64,000 nt of DNA, taken from contig NZ_QNRO01000002.1 of NCBI RefSeq assembly GCF_003315345.1, positions 124,001 to 188,000 on the forward strand, given 5' to 3'. The position numbers and the translations under genes are program-made. The DNA comes from Marinobacter pelagius. Lineage in GTDB: Bacteria > Pseudomonadota > Gammaproteobacteria > Pseudomonadales > Oleiphilaceae. The notes below the pieces were generated by a model. That model was not told the origin of the DNA. It did no database searches and saw nothing but the letters and a program-made list of their open reading frames with translations. Positions 18,793-28,459 of the stretch are shown piece after piece (the stretch's first letter is position 1; every line of letters begins with the position of its first letter).

Positions 18793-20595
18793 ATGTTGTC
18801 TGAACAATGGCTGATCTTTCTGATTCTCGGGATCACACTGGGACTGTTCATCTGGAACCGGTTGCGGTTCGACGTCGTCGCCATGCTGTCCCTGCTGGCG
18901 GTGGCCATAGCAGGTCTGGTTCCCGCCGATGAGCTGTTTTCGGGGTTTGGCCATCCGGCGGTGATCACCGTTGCGGCGGTGCTGGTAATCAGTCAGGGAC
19001 TGGTGAATGGCGGGGTAGTGGATGCCGTTGCCCGGCTGCTGGCCCGGGTGGGGCGCAACGCGGTGCTTCAGGTGGTGACGCTGACTCTCGTTGTCGCCCT
19101 GTGCTCCGGCTTCATCAACAACGTCGGGGCTCTGGCGCTGTTGATGCCGGTAGCGGTCTGGATGTCCCGGCAGGCCGGGCGCTCGCCTTCCCTGTTATTG
19201 ATGCCGCTGGCGTTCGGCTCCCTGTTGGGCGGCACCATGACCCTGATCGGTACTCCGCCAAACATCATTATTGCCAGTTACCGGGAAGCCGGCTCCTTCG
19301 GGCTGTTCGACTTCGCTCCGGTGGGCCTGGCCGTTACTGTGGCGGGTATCCTGTTTATCGGTCTGGTTGGCTGGCGACTGACGCCGAGGCGCGACGACCC
19401 TGCCGAGGGCGACAAACTGTTCAGTGTCGGTGACTATGTGACCGAGCTTCAGGTTCCGGAAGGGTCTGACTACGCCGGCAGTACCCTGCACAATCTGCTG
19501 ACCACCGGAGATTCCGAGAAAAGCCTCGTGGTCCTGGCGCTGATCCGGGGCGACAAGACATCACCCGCGCCCTCGACCTTTACCGTGCTCCGGGAGCAGG
19601 ATGTGTTGCTGGTGGAGGCGGATACCGACAGTCTGCAGGAATTTCTGGATCACACCGGCCTGATACTGCCCCACACGGTCTCGGAGGAAGATGAAGAGGA
19701 GGGTGAGGGCCTGCGGGATGCCGAGAAGCAGCTCGCTACCGGCGATGTGCAACTGGTGGAGGCGGTGATCAGCCCTTCGTCCCGGTTGATCGGACGCACT
19801 GCAAACCGCCTGAACCTGCGGGAACGTTATGGTCTGAATATCGTCGCGGTGGCGCGCCAGGGCCATCGGTTGAAGCAGCGGCTGGCGGATATCCGGCTGC
19901 GCTCCGGCGATATTCTTCTGGTCCAGGGTTTTGAAGACAGCCTGACCGGCGCCCTGAAGACCCTGGGATGCCTGCCGCTGGCGGAGCGTGGGCTGACCCT
20001 CGGGCGGGAAAAGAATCTGGTGCTGGCCGGTTCTCTGTTCGCCGCCGCCATCCTTGTCATTATTGCCGGATGGCTGACGCCCCCGGTGGCGCTGGTGGCC
20101 TGTGCCGTCATGATGGTGCTTGCTCGTCTGCTGGATGCCGCAGAAGCCTACCGTGCCATCGACTGGTCGGTGATTGTCCTGCTGGCGGCGATGATTCCGG
20201 TGGGTCGGGCCCTGGAAACCACCGGAGGGGCGGAGGTCATCGCCACGCAGATACTCGCGATAGCCGAGGGGCAGGCGCCCTGGATGGTGCTGACCATCAT
20301 CCTGGCAGGCACCATGTTACTGTCCAATGTGGTCAACAATGCCGCGGCGGCAATATTGGTGGCGCCGATTGCGCTGGGCATCGCGGCCCAGCTGGGACTG
20401 GCCTCCGATGCCACACTGATGGCGGTGGCAATCGGAGCCTCCTGTGCCTTCCTGACCCCCATCGGCCACCAGTCCAACGCCCTGGTGATGGAGCCCGGAG
20501 GTTATCGCTTCGGCGACTACTGGCGGCTGGGCTTGCCGCTCTCGGTGATTGTGACCGCCGTTGCGGTGCCGATGATTCTCTGGGTCTGGGGCTAG
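18793..20595 (+). CDS. SLC13-type permease with TrkA-C regulatory domains
   Basis: A 600-residue membrane carrier. Hydrophobic segments fill the N- and C-terminal thirds; a soluble middle (about residues 215-410) holds two TrkA-C-like domains (EGSDYAGSTLHNLL and SSRLIGRTANRLNLRERYG), the ligand-sensing units of many ion carriers. The family hallmark GTPPNIIIASY near residue 153 and LLSNVVNNAAAAILVAPIAL near 510 place it with the SLC13/DASS permeases, like E. coli YfbS. Substrates are sulfate, other anions or dicarboxylates; the actual one is unknown. ATG 18793 was preferred to a TTG at 18712, which would add a tail without a ribosome site. Confidence 0.85.
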   Translation: MLSEQWLIFLILGITLGLFIWNRLRFDVVAMLSLLAVAIAGLVPADELFSGFGHPAVITVAAVLVISQGLVNGGVVDAVARLLARVGRNAVLQVVTLTLVVALCSGFINNVGALALLMPVAVWMSRQAGRSPSLLLMPLAFGSLLGGTMTLIGTPPNIIIASYREAGSFGLFDFAPVGLAVTVAGILFIGLVGWRLTPRRDDPAEGDKLFSVGDYVTELQVPEGSDYAGSTLHNLLTTGDSEKSLVVLALIRGDKTSPAPSTFTVLREQDVLLVEADTDSLQEFLDHTGLILPHTVSEEDEEEGEGLRDAEKQLATGDVQLVEAVISPSSRLIGRTANRLNLRERYGLNIVAVARQGHRLKQRLADIRLRSGDILLVQGFEDSLTGALKTLGCLPLAERGLTLGREKNLVLAGSLFAAAILVIIAGWLTPPVALVACAVMMVLARLLDAAEAYRAIDWSVIVLLAAMIPVGRALETTGGAEVIATQILAIAEGQAPWMVLTIILAGTMLLSNVVNNAAAAILVAPIALGIAAQLGLASDATLMAVAIGASCAFLTPIGHQSNALVMEPGGYRFGDYWRLGLPLSVIVTAVAVPMILWVWG

Positions 20596-20711
20596 GTCAT
20601 CTGACGCGGGTAGAGCCGTCGTATCGATAGACAGGTAAACGGCGGCGTCTGCCACCGGTGGTTTCATGTCTGTTATCCTTTTCCAAAGCATTTTCCCGGG
20701 GATCCGAACCC

Positions 20712-22058
20712 ATGCAATCTGACGATGTAAAAGCCAACCTCCTGGCAGAGCTGGAGCAGGCCCGTGCCCGGACCGAACGCCTGATCTGCACCTTGCCCGA
20801 AGATAAACTTGATGTGCCATATCACCCCGGCGTTAATCCACCACTCTGGGAGATGGGGCACTCCGCGTTTTTCTACGAGGTCTTCGTATTCAATCTGCTG
20901 GATGGCACATCCAGCTACGATCCGGCCATGGACGATCTGTGGGATTCCTTTCATGTCGAACATCGCGACCGCTGGCGGTCCGACCTGTTCCCGGGCCGGG
21001 ACAAGACCCTCGCCTACTTCCGTACCATCTATGACCGGATGGCCGAACGCATCCACAGTAAGCCGCTGACGGACGAGGACCTGTACCTATACCGTTATGC
21101 GATCTTCCACCAGAACATGCACATAGAATCGCTGATCTGGTGTCGGCAAACGGTGGCTTACCCGGCGCCGCCGGATTACGTCGGCGATCGCCCGGCCCCG
21201 TCAGAGCCGGTTTCGGGAGATGCAGAGGTGCCGGCCGGTCGCTGGTTCATTGGTATGCCGGGAAGCTCGGAGGCATATGCGCGCGAGGACTTCGCCTTTG
21301 ATAACGAGAAACCGCGCTTTGAGGTAGAGCTGGATGCCTTCCGGATCAGTCGGACGCTGGTCAGCAATCGTGAATTCCGGGCTTTTATTGACGATGGCGG
21401 TTACCAGCGTCCCGAGTTCTGGTCCTTTGGTGGCCGCAAGTGGCTGGAAACAGAGCAGGATGTAAGCCTGGTGCATGGCCTGGAAGAACCACTTCTGCGT
21501 GCCCCCAGGCATCCGGTGTACTGGCGCTGGCATGAAAACCAGTGGCAGGAGCGGCTGTTCGACCAGTGGCAGCCGTTGAACCCGGACGCTCCGGTGACCC
21601 ATGTGACCTACTGGGAGGCCGAAGCCTGGTGCAACTGGGCGGGACGTCGCTTGCCGACCGAATATGAATGGGAGGTGGCGGCGCTGGCCAATCGATCGGG
21701 AGAGACCTTCCGCCGTTTTCCCTGGGGCAACGAGGCGCCGACTCTGCAGCATGCTGATATGGATGGCAGCAACCAGGCCCAGAACCCGATCTGGGACTAT
21801 CCGGCGGGCGAGAGCCCGTTCGGTTGCCGGCAGATGATCGGTTCGGTTTGGGAGTGGACCAGCAACCAGTTCCTGCCCTATGACGGCTTCAAGGTGGACA
21901 TGTACCCATTCATGTCGACCCTTCAGTTCGGCGACCACAAAGTCACCAAGGGCGGCAGCTGCGCCACCTCATCGAACCTGATTCGCGGCACCTACCGGCA
22001 GGCTTACCTGCCGCTGCGCAATGATGTCTTTACCGGGTTCCGGACCTGTGCGCTCTAG
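20712..22058 (+). CDS. EgtB-like DinB/SUMF1 iron sulfoxide or selenoxide synthase
   Basis: A 448-residue two-domain protein. The N-terminal DinB-like bundle carries metal ligands: MGHSAFFYE near residue 40 and the HxxxHxE of FHQNMHIESL near 135. The C-terminal FGE-sulfatase domain has THVTYWEAEAWCNWAGRRLP, GSVWEWTSN and the closing GFRTCAL. This is the layout of EgtB (ergothioneine), OvoA (ovothiol) and SenA (selenoneine). The OvoA methyltransferase domain is absent, and neither egtD nor senB/senC is beside it, so the product cannot be fixed from the window. The stop codons of this gene and the next overlap tail to tail in CTAG. Confidence 0.8.
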   Translation: MQSDDVKANLLAELEQARARTERLICTLPEDKLDVPYHPGVNPPLWEMGHSAFFYEVFVFNLLDGTSSYDPAMDDLWDSFHVEHRDRWRSDLFPGRDKTLAYFRTIYDRMAERIHSKPLTDEDLYLYRYAIFHQNMHIESLIWCRQTVAYPAPPDYVGDRPAPSEPVSGDAEVPAGRWFIGMPGSSEAYAREDFAFDNEKPRFEVELDAFRISRTLVSNREFRAFIDDGGYQRPEFWSFGGRKWLETEQDVSLVHGLEEPLLRAPRHPVYWRWHENQWQERLFDQWQPLNPDAPVTHVTYWEAEAWCNWAGRRLPTEYEWEVAALANRSGETFRRFPWGNEAPTLQHADMDGSNQAQNPIWDYPAGESPFGCRQMIGSVWEWTSNQFLPYDGFKVDMYPFMSTLQFGDHKVTKGGSCATSSNLIRGTYRQAYLPLRNDVFTGFRTCAL

Positions 22059-23623
22059 TGTTCGCCCGGATGCTTATTGGCGGACGGGGACTTGTTGAGG
22101 ATGTGGCTGGCCAGGGCCACCCCGGTTTCGTTCATGGTGAGGTAGGCGTCGTCGGCGCCCGCCTGGCGAATCTGGCGTGCCTCGTCGGTGAACATGGTGT
22201 GGGCAACTATGTAGCCCTTGAAGCCCATTTTCCGGAGGGTACGGGCGGCAATCAGTTTCCCCTCGATGTCACCGAGGGCCAGGATGACCGCTTGCACTGC
22301 CGGCATATGCAGGGCATTCCAGAATGAGGAATCCTCGGCATCGGCGAAGACCACGTTGCGTCCTTCTTTCTGGTGTTGGAGCGCTTTGGCCGGATCCGAG
22401 TCCAGCCCCATGAGGTCGGGCTCCTGGTCCTTCAGCCAGTCGTATGCCGCGGTCCCGGTGCGACCCATGCCCATGATCAGGACCCTGGTATTGCCGAGGG
22501 AGATCGGTTGCTCGTCCGGATGGTGTTTGCGGCTCTCGAAAGGATCAAGTCTGTGTGCCAGCCGCTCGTAAAGTGAATGGGCAAAACGGTTCAAAGGTGC
22601 CGAAAACAGGAAAGACAGTGCCACGGAGATGGCCAGCGGCACCAGCCACTGGGGCAGGGCAATGCTGGCGACAATCAGGCCGAATTCACTGTAGTTGGTC
22701 AGGGCGAGCGAACTGAGGAAGCCACTGCGGGCTCGCAGGCGGAAGGCAAGAAGCAGGAAGAAAAACAGGATGCCTTTCAGCGGCAATACCAGCGCAGCGA
22801 CCACCGCAAAGATCAATGCCTGACCGTCCGGCAGGCCGCCGATACCGATCTGCAGGAAAAAACCCACCAGGAACATTTCCTTGACGCTCCAGAGCGACTT
22901 GGCCAGTTCCTGGGAACGTGGGTGCTTTGCCAGCATGGCGCCGAACACCAGAGCTCCGAGCTCCGAGCTCAGCCCCACCGATTCGAATCCATACCCGCCA
23001 AGTACCAGTGCGAGCAAAAGTCCAAGGAGGACCAGCAGCTCGTCGTGACCGCTGGCATCAAGCAGGCGGAACAGCAGCGGCCTCAGTAGCGGCAGACCAA
23101 ACACAATCAGGGCCCATTGGGAGGGTGTCTGGCCGGCGGCCAGGCTCATCACCACCAGGGCAATCAGGTCCTGCATGATGAGGATGCCGATAGCCACCCG
23201 GCCGTGGAAGGCCCGGAGTTCGCGCTTGGATTCCAGCACCTTGGCGGCCAGGACCGTGGACGAGAAAGACAGGGCTACCGCCAGCATGAGCGCGGTTTGC
23301 CACTCCAGGTCCATCAACAGAACCAGTCCGGGGGCAAAAACGGCGCAGGTGATGGCAAAATGCAGCAGGCTGCCACCAATGACTTCAGGGCTGACGATGG
23401 AGCGTAGCTTCAGCTTCAGCCCTACGGTGAACAGCAGGAGCAGCACGCCCAGGTGAGCGATATGGCCAAGCTCGTCCGTCGCCTCGATGGTTAGCTCTGT
23501 GGTAGCCGAAAGGCCACTGAGCACAAAGCCGGCGGCCAGGTAACCGACCAGGGGCGGCAAGCCCACGGACTTGACTGCAAGGCCAAGCACAAAGGCAAAC
23601 GAAATCCATATCGCTTCAGGCAT
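22055..23623 (-). CDS. KefB/YbaL-type cation:proton antiporter (CPA2) with RCK domain
   Basis: A 522-residue inner-membrane antiporter. About twelve membrane segments contain family marks: LLLLFTVGLKLKLRSI near residue 60, ALSFSSTVLAAKVLE near 118, GRVAIGILIMQDL near 142, and GALVFGAMLAKHPRS near 228. The C-terminal part is an RCK/TrkA-N domain opening at RVLIMGMGRTGTAAY near 385, which binds NAD(H) or similar. It would export potassium or sodium in exchange for protons under redox or osmotic control. No KefF-like partner gene is present. The nearest upstream gene on the same strand is purD, running into a terminator, so it is probably expressed alone. Confidence 0.88.
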   Translation of the reverse strand: MPEAIWISFAFVLGLAVKSVGLPPLVGYLAAGFVLSGLSATTELTIEATDELGHIAHLGVLLLLFTVGLKLKLRSIVSPEVIGGSLLHFAITCAVFAPGLVLLMDLEWQTALMLAVALSFSSTVLAAKVLESKRELRAFHGRVAIGILIMQDLIALVVMSLAAGQTPSQWALIVFGLPLLRPLLFRLLDASGHDELLVLLGLLLALVLGGYGFESVGLSSELGALVFGAMLAKHPRSQELAKSLWSVKEMFLVGFFLQIGIGGLPDGQALIFAVVAALVLPLKGILFFFLLLAFRLRARSGFLSSLALTNYSEFGLIVASIALPQWLVPLAISVALSFLFSAPLNRFAHSLYERLAHRLDPFESRKHHPDEQPISLGNTRVLIMGMGRTGTAAYDWLKDQEPDLMGLDSDPAKALQHQKEGRNVVFADAEDSSFWNALHMPAVQAVILALGDIEGKLIAARTLRKMGFKGYIVAHTMFTDEARQIRQAGADDAYLTMNETGVALASHILNKSPSANKHPGEH

Positions 23624-23722
23624 GGGTACGACTATTCAGTTGAGAAGGCAATGACTGCAAGGCTACCGTTTTTCAGGAACCGGGTGTAGTCGCAGAAGGT
23701 GTTAACGGACAGATCCGGGCGT

Positions 23723-23748
23723 AAAAAAGCCCGGCGCTAGACCGGGCT
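23723..23748 (-). terminator. Intrinsic terminator of purD
   Basis: On the minus strand AGCCCGG and CCGGGCT pair around TCTAGCG, followed by six T residues. It lies 36 bases after the purD stop and closes the purH-purD unit. Confidence 0.9.
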
Positions 23749-23783
23749 CCAAATCTCGCAATGTCGATCGCTTTCGCGCCGGA

Positions 23784-25070
23784 TCAGGCCTGCTCCCGCG
23801 CAATCGCCCGATAGGCGATGTCCTTGCGGTAGAACACACCATCCCACTGAATCTTGCCAGCCAGCTCGTAGGCCCGTTTCTGGGCCTCGGTGACGCTGTT
23901 GCCCAGGGCAGTGGCGCACAGCACGCGGCCACCGCTGGTGACAACCTGGTCGCCATCAAGCCGGGTACCGGCGTGGAACACTTTCTCGCCCTCGACTTCC
24001 GTCTCCGGCAGGCCGGAAATGACGTCACCCTTGTTGTAGCTGCCCGGGTAGCCTCCGGCTGCCAGCACGATGCCTACGGAGGCGCGGTCGTCCCACTCGG
24101 ATTTGCACTGGTCCAGCTTGCCGTCAACGGCTGCCTGGCACAGCTCCACCAGGTCGGACTTCATGCGCAGCATGATCGGCTGGGTCTCCGGATCACCGAA
24201 ACGGCAGTTGAATTCGATCACCTTGGGGGCGCCATCGTTATCAATCATCAGGCCGGCGTACAGGAACCCCTTGTAGGGATAGCCTTCGGCAGCCATACCC
24301 TTCACGGTGGGATAGATCACCTCATCCATGATGCGCTGGTGCACATCGGCGGTAACCACCGGTGCGGGGGAATAGGCACCCATGCCACCGGTGTTGGGGC
24401 CAGTGTCACCGTCGCCGACGCGCTTGTGGTCCTGGGAGGTGGCCATGGGCAGTACGTGCTCGCCGTCCACCATCACGATGAAGGAGGCTTCCTCGCCCTC
24501 CAGGAATTCCTCGATGACGACCCGGCTACCGGCGTCGCCGAAGGCATTTCCGGCCAGCATGTCGCGGATGGCGTCCTCGGCTTCCTCGAGGGTCATGGCG
24601 ACAATCACGCCCTTGCCAGCGGCCAGGCCGTCAGCCTTGACCACAATCGGGGCGCCCTGTTCACGTACGTAGGCCAGGGCTTCGTCGACATCGGTAAAGT
24701 TGGCGTAGGCGGCGGTTGGGATCTGCTGGCGCGCCAGGAAGTCCTTGGTGAAGGCCTTGGAGCCTTCCAGTTGGGCGGCACCGGCGCTGGGGCCAAAGAT
24801 GCGCAGGCCGCGGGCCTCGAACTGGTCCACCACGCCGGCCACCAGGGGGGCTTCCGGGCCGACGATGGTCAGGCCGACGTTATTGTCAGCGGCGAAGTTG
24901 GCCAGGCCCTCGAGATCCATGACGTCGATATCGATATTTTCCAGGCCTGGCTCCCGGGCTGTACCGGCGTTGCCCGGCGCCACGAAAATCTTGTCCGCAT
25001 CCGGAGACTGGGCAGCCTTCCAGGCCAGGGCATGCTCGCGTCCGCCACTGCCGATTACCAGAATGTTCAT
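23784..25070 (-). CDS. purD: Phosphoribosylamine-glycine ligase (PurD)
   Basis: A 428-residue ATP-grasp enzyme that joins glycine to phosphoribosylamine in the second step of purine synthesis. It opens with MNILVIGSGGREHALAWK, the N domain of GARS. FGPSAGAAQLEGSKAF and APIVVKADGLAAGKGV are the ATP-grasp lobes, and IEFNCRFGDPETQ carries the metal-binding acids. The length is normal. It follows purH on the minus strand; the 150-base gap between them is filled by three near-identical hairpins, an unusual spacer for an operon pair. Confidence 0.97.
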   Translation of the reverse strand: MNILVIGSGGREHALAWKAAQSPDADKIFVAPGNAGTAREPGLENIDIDVMDLEGLANFAADNNVGLTIVGPEAPLVAGVVDQFEARGLRIFGPSAGAAQLEGSKAFTKDFLARQQIPTAAYANFTDVDEALAYVREQGAPIVVKADGLAAGKGVIVAMTLEEAEDAIRDMLAGNAFGDAGSRVVIEEFLEGEEASFIVMVDGEHVLPMATSQDHKRVGDGDTGPNTGGMGAYSPAPVVTADVHQRIMDEVIYPTVKGMAAEGYPYKGFLYAGLMIDNDGAPKVIEFNCRFGDPETQPIMLRMKSDLVELCQAAVDGKLDQCKSEWDDRASVGIVLAAGGYPGSYNKGDVISGLPETEVEGEKVFHAGTRLDGDQVVTSGGRVLCATALGNSVTEAQKRAYELAGKIQWDGVFYRKDIAYRAIAREQA

Positions 25071-25091
25071 GAGCTTGTACCTTGTTAAGTC

Positions 25092-25121
25092 GGGGTCAGA
25101 AGAAGGCTTTCTTCAGACCCC
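25092..25121. repeat. GGGGTC hairpin repeat, copy 1
   Basis: A 30-bp imperfect palindrome opening GGGGTCAGAAGAAGG and closing CTTCAGACCCC. It is identical to copy 3 at 25181-25210, 89 bases apart start to start. It lies 21 bases upstream of the purD start in the purH-purD gap. Confidence 0.85.
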
Positions 25122-25138
25122 AATTTCATTCCATCGCC

Positions 25139-25168
25139 GGGGTCTGATGAAAGCTTTCATCTGACCCC
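25139..25168. repeat. GGGGTC hairpin repeat, copy 2 (variant)
   Basis: A 30-bp palindrome opening GGGGTCTGATGAAAG and closing CTTTCATCTGACCCC. It keeps the GGGGTC/GACCCC ends of copies 1 and 3 but has ATGAAAG where they have AGAAGAA, with matching changes on the other arm, so pairing is preserved. Confidence 0.85.
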
Positions 25169-25180
25169 ATCTTCAAACCC

Positions 25181-25210
25181 GGGGTCAGAAGAAGGCTTTC
25201 TTCAGACCCC
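25181..25210. repeat. GGGGTC hairpin repeat, copy 3
   Basis: A 30-bp repeat identical to copy 1. Extra flanking bases (CCC before, GGG after) extend its stem. It ends 12 bases after the purH stop codon, where it could act as a 3' stabiliser of the purH message. Confidence 0.85.
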
Positions 25211-25221
25211 GGGTTCAACGG

Positions 25222-26802
25222 TCAGTGCCTGAAATGCCGCATACCAGTAAACACCATGGCAATGCCATGCTCGTTGGCGGCGTCAATCACTTCCTGGTCA
25301 CGCATGGAGCCGCCGGGCTGGATCACGGCGGTGATGCCGGCAGCCGCTGCGGCGTCGATGCCGTCACGGAACGGGAAAAACGCGTCCGAGGACATCACCG
25401 AGCCCTTCACTTCCAGGCCTTCATCCGCGGCCTTGATACCGGCGATCCTGGCGCTGTAGACCCGGCTCATCTGGCCGGCACCAATGCCGATAGTACGGCC
25501 GGCTTTGGCGTAGACAATGGCGTTGGACTTGACGTACTTGGCTACTTCCCAGGCGAACAGCAGGTCGTTCAGTTCGGCTTCGCTGGGTTGGCGCTCGGTG
25601 ACCACTTTCACGTCTTCCATGGCGACCATGCCCAGGTCACGATCCTGCACCAGCAGGCCGCCAGTCACGCGCTTGTAGTCCAGCGCTTTGGCACGCTCAC
25701 CATCGAACTCGCCGCAGGCCAGCAGGCGCACGTTCTTCTTCGCGGCAACGATTTCCACGGCTTCCGGTGCCACGGTCGGCGCGATGATCACTTCCACAAA
25801 CTGGCGATCGATGATGGCCTTGGCGGTTTCGGCGTCCAGCTCACGGTTGAAGGCAATGATGCCACCGAAGGCGGAGGTGGGGTCGGTGGCAAAGGCCAGG
25901 TCGTAGGCCTGGCGGATGTCGGCGCCGATGGCGACACCGCAGGGGTTGGCGTGCTTGACGATCACGCAGGCCGGATCAGCGAAGGGCTTCACGCATTCCA
26001 GGGCGGCGTCGGTGTCGGCCACGTTGTTGAAGGACAGCTCCTTGCCCTGCAGCTGCTCGGCGGTTGCCACGCACGCTTCCTTCGGATTGCGCTCGGCGTA
26101 GAAGGCGGCGCGCTGGTGCGGGTTCTCGCCGTAGCGCATGTCCTGAACCTTCACGAACTGGGCGTTGAAGGTGCGGGGGAAATCGGCGTTGTCGTTGTCC
26201 GGGGTGCGGCCGCCCAGGTAGTTGGCGATCGCGCCATCGTAGCCGGCGGTGTGCTCGAAGGCCTTCACAGCCAGGTCGAAGCGGGTGCTGTAGCTCAGCT
26301 CGCCGCCGTTGTTATCCAGCTCGTTCAGGATCCGGCGGTAAGCGGAGGCATTGACCACGATGGCGACATCGTTGTGGTTCTTGGCCGCGGCGCGAACCAT
26401 GGTGGGGCCACCGATGTCGATGTTCTCGATGGCGGTGGCCAGATCGCAATCCGGTTTGGCCACGGTATCTTCGAACGGGTAGAGGTTTACCACCACCATA
26501 TCGATCGGGTTGATGCCGTGCTCGGACATGATGGCATCGTCAGTGCCCCGGCGGCCCAGGATGCCGCCGTGGATTTTCGGGTGCAGGGTCTTGACCCGTC
26601 CATCCATCATTTCCGGGAAACCGGTGTAGTCGGACACTTCGGTGACCGGAACATTGTTTTCCTGGAGCAGGCGGAAGGTGCCGCCAGTGGAGAGCAGTTC
26701 AATGCCGCGGTCGGTCAGGGCACGGCCGAAATCGACAATGCCGGTTTTGTCACTCACGCTGATGAGCGCGCGACGGACGGGGGTGTTAGCCTGGTTTGCC
26801 AT
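25222..26802 (-). CDS. purH: Bifunctional AICAR transformylase/IMP cyclohydrolase (PurH)
   Basis: A 526-residue enzyme catalysing the last two steps of IMP synthesis. The N-terminal MGS-like IMP cyclohydrolase domain begins [16 protein letters not shown] and includes [14 protein letters not shown]. The C-terminal AICAR transformylase domain holds the catalytic [10 protein letters not shown] near residue 268 and ends with [19 protein letters not shown]. The length is normal. It lies downstream of dusB-fis and upstream of purD, the arrangement known from pseudomonads and relatives, and may be partly read through from fis. Confidence 0.97.
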   Translation of the reverse strand: MANQANTPVRRALISVSDKTGIVDFGRALTDRGIELLSTGGTFRLLQENNVPVTEVSDYTGFPEMMDGRVKTLHPKIHGGILGRRGTDDAIMSEHGINPIDMVVVNLYPFEDTVAKPDCDLATAIENIDIGGPTMVRAAAKNHNDVAIVVNASAYRRILNELDNNGGELSYSTRFDLAVKAFEHTAGYDGAIANYLGGRTPDNDNADFPRTFNAQFVKVQDMRYGENPHQRAAFYAERNPKEACVATAEQLQGKELSFNNVADTDAALECVKPFADPACVIVKHANPCGVAIGADIRQAYDLAFATDPTSAFGGIIAFNRELDAETAKAIIDRQFVEVIIAPTVAPEAVEIVAAKKNVRLLACGEFDGERAKALDYKRVTGGLLVQDRDLGMVAMEDVKVVTERQPSEAELNDLLFAWEVAKYVKSNAIVYAKAGRTIGIGAGQMSRVYSARIAGIKAADEGLEVKGSVMSSDAFFPFRDGIDAAAAAGITAVIQPGGSMRDQEVIDAANEHGIAMVFTGMRHFRH

Positions 26803-26873
26803 GGGTCACTTTCTTCGCTGGTCAGATAAGCCGGATGACGTTGCGAGGTTGCAACGACCTCGTTGTAACGAAC

Positions 26874-26906
26874 AAGGGCCTCGCGAACGTGATCCGGGAG
26901 GCCCTT
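26874..26906. repeat. Hairpin in the fis-purH gap
   Basis: AAGGGCCTC and GAGGCCCTT form a 9-bp stem around a 15-base loop. Only TTTT follows on the plus strand and no T-run on the minus strand, so as a terminator of fis it is doubtful; it may instead be an mRNA-processing or stabilising element. Confidence 0.5.
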
Positions 26907-26922
26907 TTGGGGTCAGGTCAGA

Positions 26923-27240
26923 TTATAGCAGACCGTATTGCTTGAGCTTCTTGCGCAGGGTGCCGCGATTCAGCCCCAGCATGGTGGATGCCTTGGTCTG
27001 GTTGTTGCGGGTGTATTTCATCACCTGCTCCAGCAGTGGGGCTTCCACTTCCGACAGTACCAGTTGGTAGACGTCGGTGACGGGCGCGCCATCCAGTTGC
27101 GCAAAGTAGTTCTTCAGGGCAACTTCAACGCTGTCACGCAGGGTGACGCTGTTGCCGCTGCTGTTCACCGTTTGCAACTGATGAAGGTCATCGTTGGCCG
27201 GGGTGCTCAGGTTGTCGTTTGCCAAAGTCTCAGCGGTCAT
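26923..27240 (-). CDS. fis: Nucleoid-associated protein Fis
   Basis: A 105-residue Fis protein that bends DNA and shapes growth-phase transcription and recombination. The C-terminal helix-turn-helix is almost canonical: [20 protein letters not shown], followed by KQYGLL. The N-terminal segment that forms the beta-arms (residues 1-35) diverges from E. coli, as in pseudomonads. It overlaps dusB by four bases (ATGA), the standard dusB-fis operon, and is translated coupled to it. Confidence 0.95.
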   Translation of the reverse strand: MTAETLANDNLSTPANDDLHQLQTVNSSGNSVTLRDSVEVALKNYFAQLDGAPVTDVYQLVLSEVEAPLLEQVMKYTRNNQTKASTMLGLNRGTLRKKLKQYGLL

Positions 27241-28235
27241 GCTGCGAATACCTCTCCATTTCGTAAGCCTGCAAAGTACTGTTCGATGCTGTCTTTCTGC
27301 TCCAGCGCGTCTTCGATGGCGTTGAAGCGTTTACGGAACTGTCTGCTCTGATCGTGGGACTGCAGGTACCAGCCCACATGTTTTCTGGCGATACGCACGC
27401 CCATCTTTTCGCCGTAAAAGCTGTGCAGCTCGGCCAGGTGATCGGTGAGGATCTGCTCTACCTCGTCCAGGGGCGGCTCCTGCAGGTGCTTTCCGGTCTC
27501 CAGGTAATGGAGTATTTCCCGGAAGATCCAGGGCCGGCCCTGGGCGCCCCTGCCAATCAGCAGGCCATCAGCGCCGGTGTGGCTGAGCACCTTCAGAGCC
27601 TTCTCCGGTGAGGTGATGTCGCCGTTGGCGAACACCGGGATCTGCACCCGGGATTTGACTTCGGCAATGGTGTCGTATTCCGCGTCCCCGTTGTACTTGT
27701 CCGCGCGGGTACGACCATGGATGGCCAGGGCCTGAATGCCGGCATCCTGAGCCATCCGGGCAATGACCGGTGCGTTGCGGTTGTCCGAATCCCATCCTGT
27801 GCGCATTTTCAGCGTCACCGGAACTTCCACCGCCTTGACGACGGCTTCCAGGATCTCGCGGACCAGTGCCTCATCCTTCATCAGTGCGGAGCCGGCGGCC
27901 TTGTTGCACACCTTCTTGGCCGGACAGCCCATGTTGATGTCGATGATCTGGGCGCCGAAGCCGGCGTTCTGTCGCGCGGCATCGGCCAGCATCTGCGGAT
28001 CACCGCCGGCGATCTGGACCGAGCGTGGCTCCGGCTCGCCTTCATGGTTCAGCCGTGTCCTGGATTTGCGCGTATGCCAGAGCTTGCTGTCCGCTATGAC
28101 CATTTCCGATACCGCAAGACCCGCACCCATCCGTCGGCAGAGTTGCCGGAAGGGGCGGTCGGTCACACCCGCCATGGGTGCAACGATGAGCGGATTGGGC
28201 AAAGTGTACGGCCCGATTTTTGCCGTTGGCAGCAT
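27237..28235 (-). CDS. dusB: tRNA-dihydrouridine synthase B
   Basis: A flavoenzyme of 332 residues with the chosen start, which reduces a uridine of tRNA (position 17 in E. coli). It shows the barrel opening [19 protein letters not shown], the active-site loop [16 protein letters not shown] with the proton-donating cysteine, and FANGDITS followed by [12 protein letters not shown] for FMN phosphate. The start at ATG 28235 aligns with E. coli DusB; the frame extends to a TTG at 28292, which would add 19 unneeded residues. It heads the dusB-fis operon. The 225 bases upstream contain two small palindromes but no clear promoter. Confidence 0.95.
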   Translation of the reverse strand: MLPTAKIGPYTLPNPLIVAPMAGVTDRPFRQLCRRMGAGLAVSEMVIADSKLWHTRKSRTRLNHEGEPEPRSVQIAGGDPQMLADAARQNAGFGAQIIDINMGCPAKKVCNKAAGSALMKDEALVREILEAVVKAVEVPVTLKMRTGWDSDNRNAPVIARMAQDAGIQALAIHGRTRADKYNGDAEYDTIAEVKSRVQIPVFANGDITSPEKALKVLSHTGADGLLIGRGAQGRPWIFREILHYLETGKHLQEPPLDEVEQILTDHLAELHSFYGEKMGVRIARKHVGWYLQSHDQSRQFRKRFNAIEDALEQKDSIEQYFAGLRNGEVFAA

Positions 28236-28337
28236 GATCTGAGTCCGTGTCACAGCGGATTGAGCAAGGATCGGAATGGATCGATTGATCAATTAGTGAT
28301 CGGTCCGATTCCGAAGGGCGCTAATGATACCGTCGGG

Positions 28338-28357
28338 GCCCCTTCGATTGAAGGGGC
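28338..28357. repeat. Isolated 8-bp hairpin upstream of dusB
   Basis: GCCCCTTC and GAAGGGGC pair perfectly around GATT. No T-run follows on either strand, so it does not look like a standard terminator. It sits between the DUF3426 gene and dusB, about 100 bases before dusB. Confidence 0.5.
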
Positions 28358-28459
28358 TTGACAGTGAAAAAAGCTGATTATTTTTCGTTCTTTCTGGTTG
28401 ACTTTTGTTCGTTGTGGTGGCTGCGCAGCCATTCGCCAAGTAAATACTTGCTTACGCGA

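Noticed and set aside
25092..25210. A short CRISPR-like array
   Set aside because: The repeats are palindromes of 30 bp with spacers of 12-17 bases, only three copies, and no cas genes are present.
28338..28357. Terminator before dusB
   Set aside because: The hairpin is strong but no T-run follows on either strand; kept only as a hairpin.
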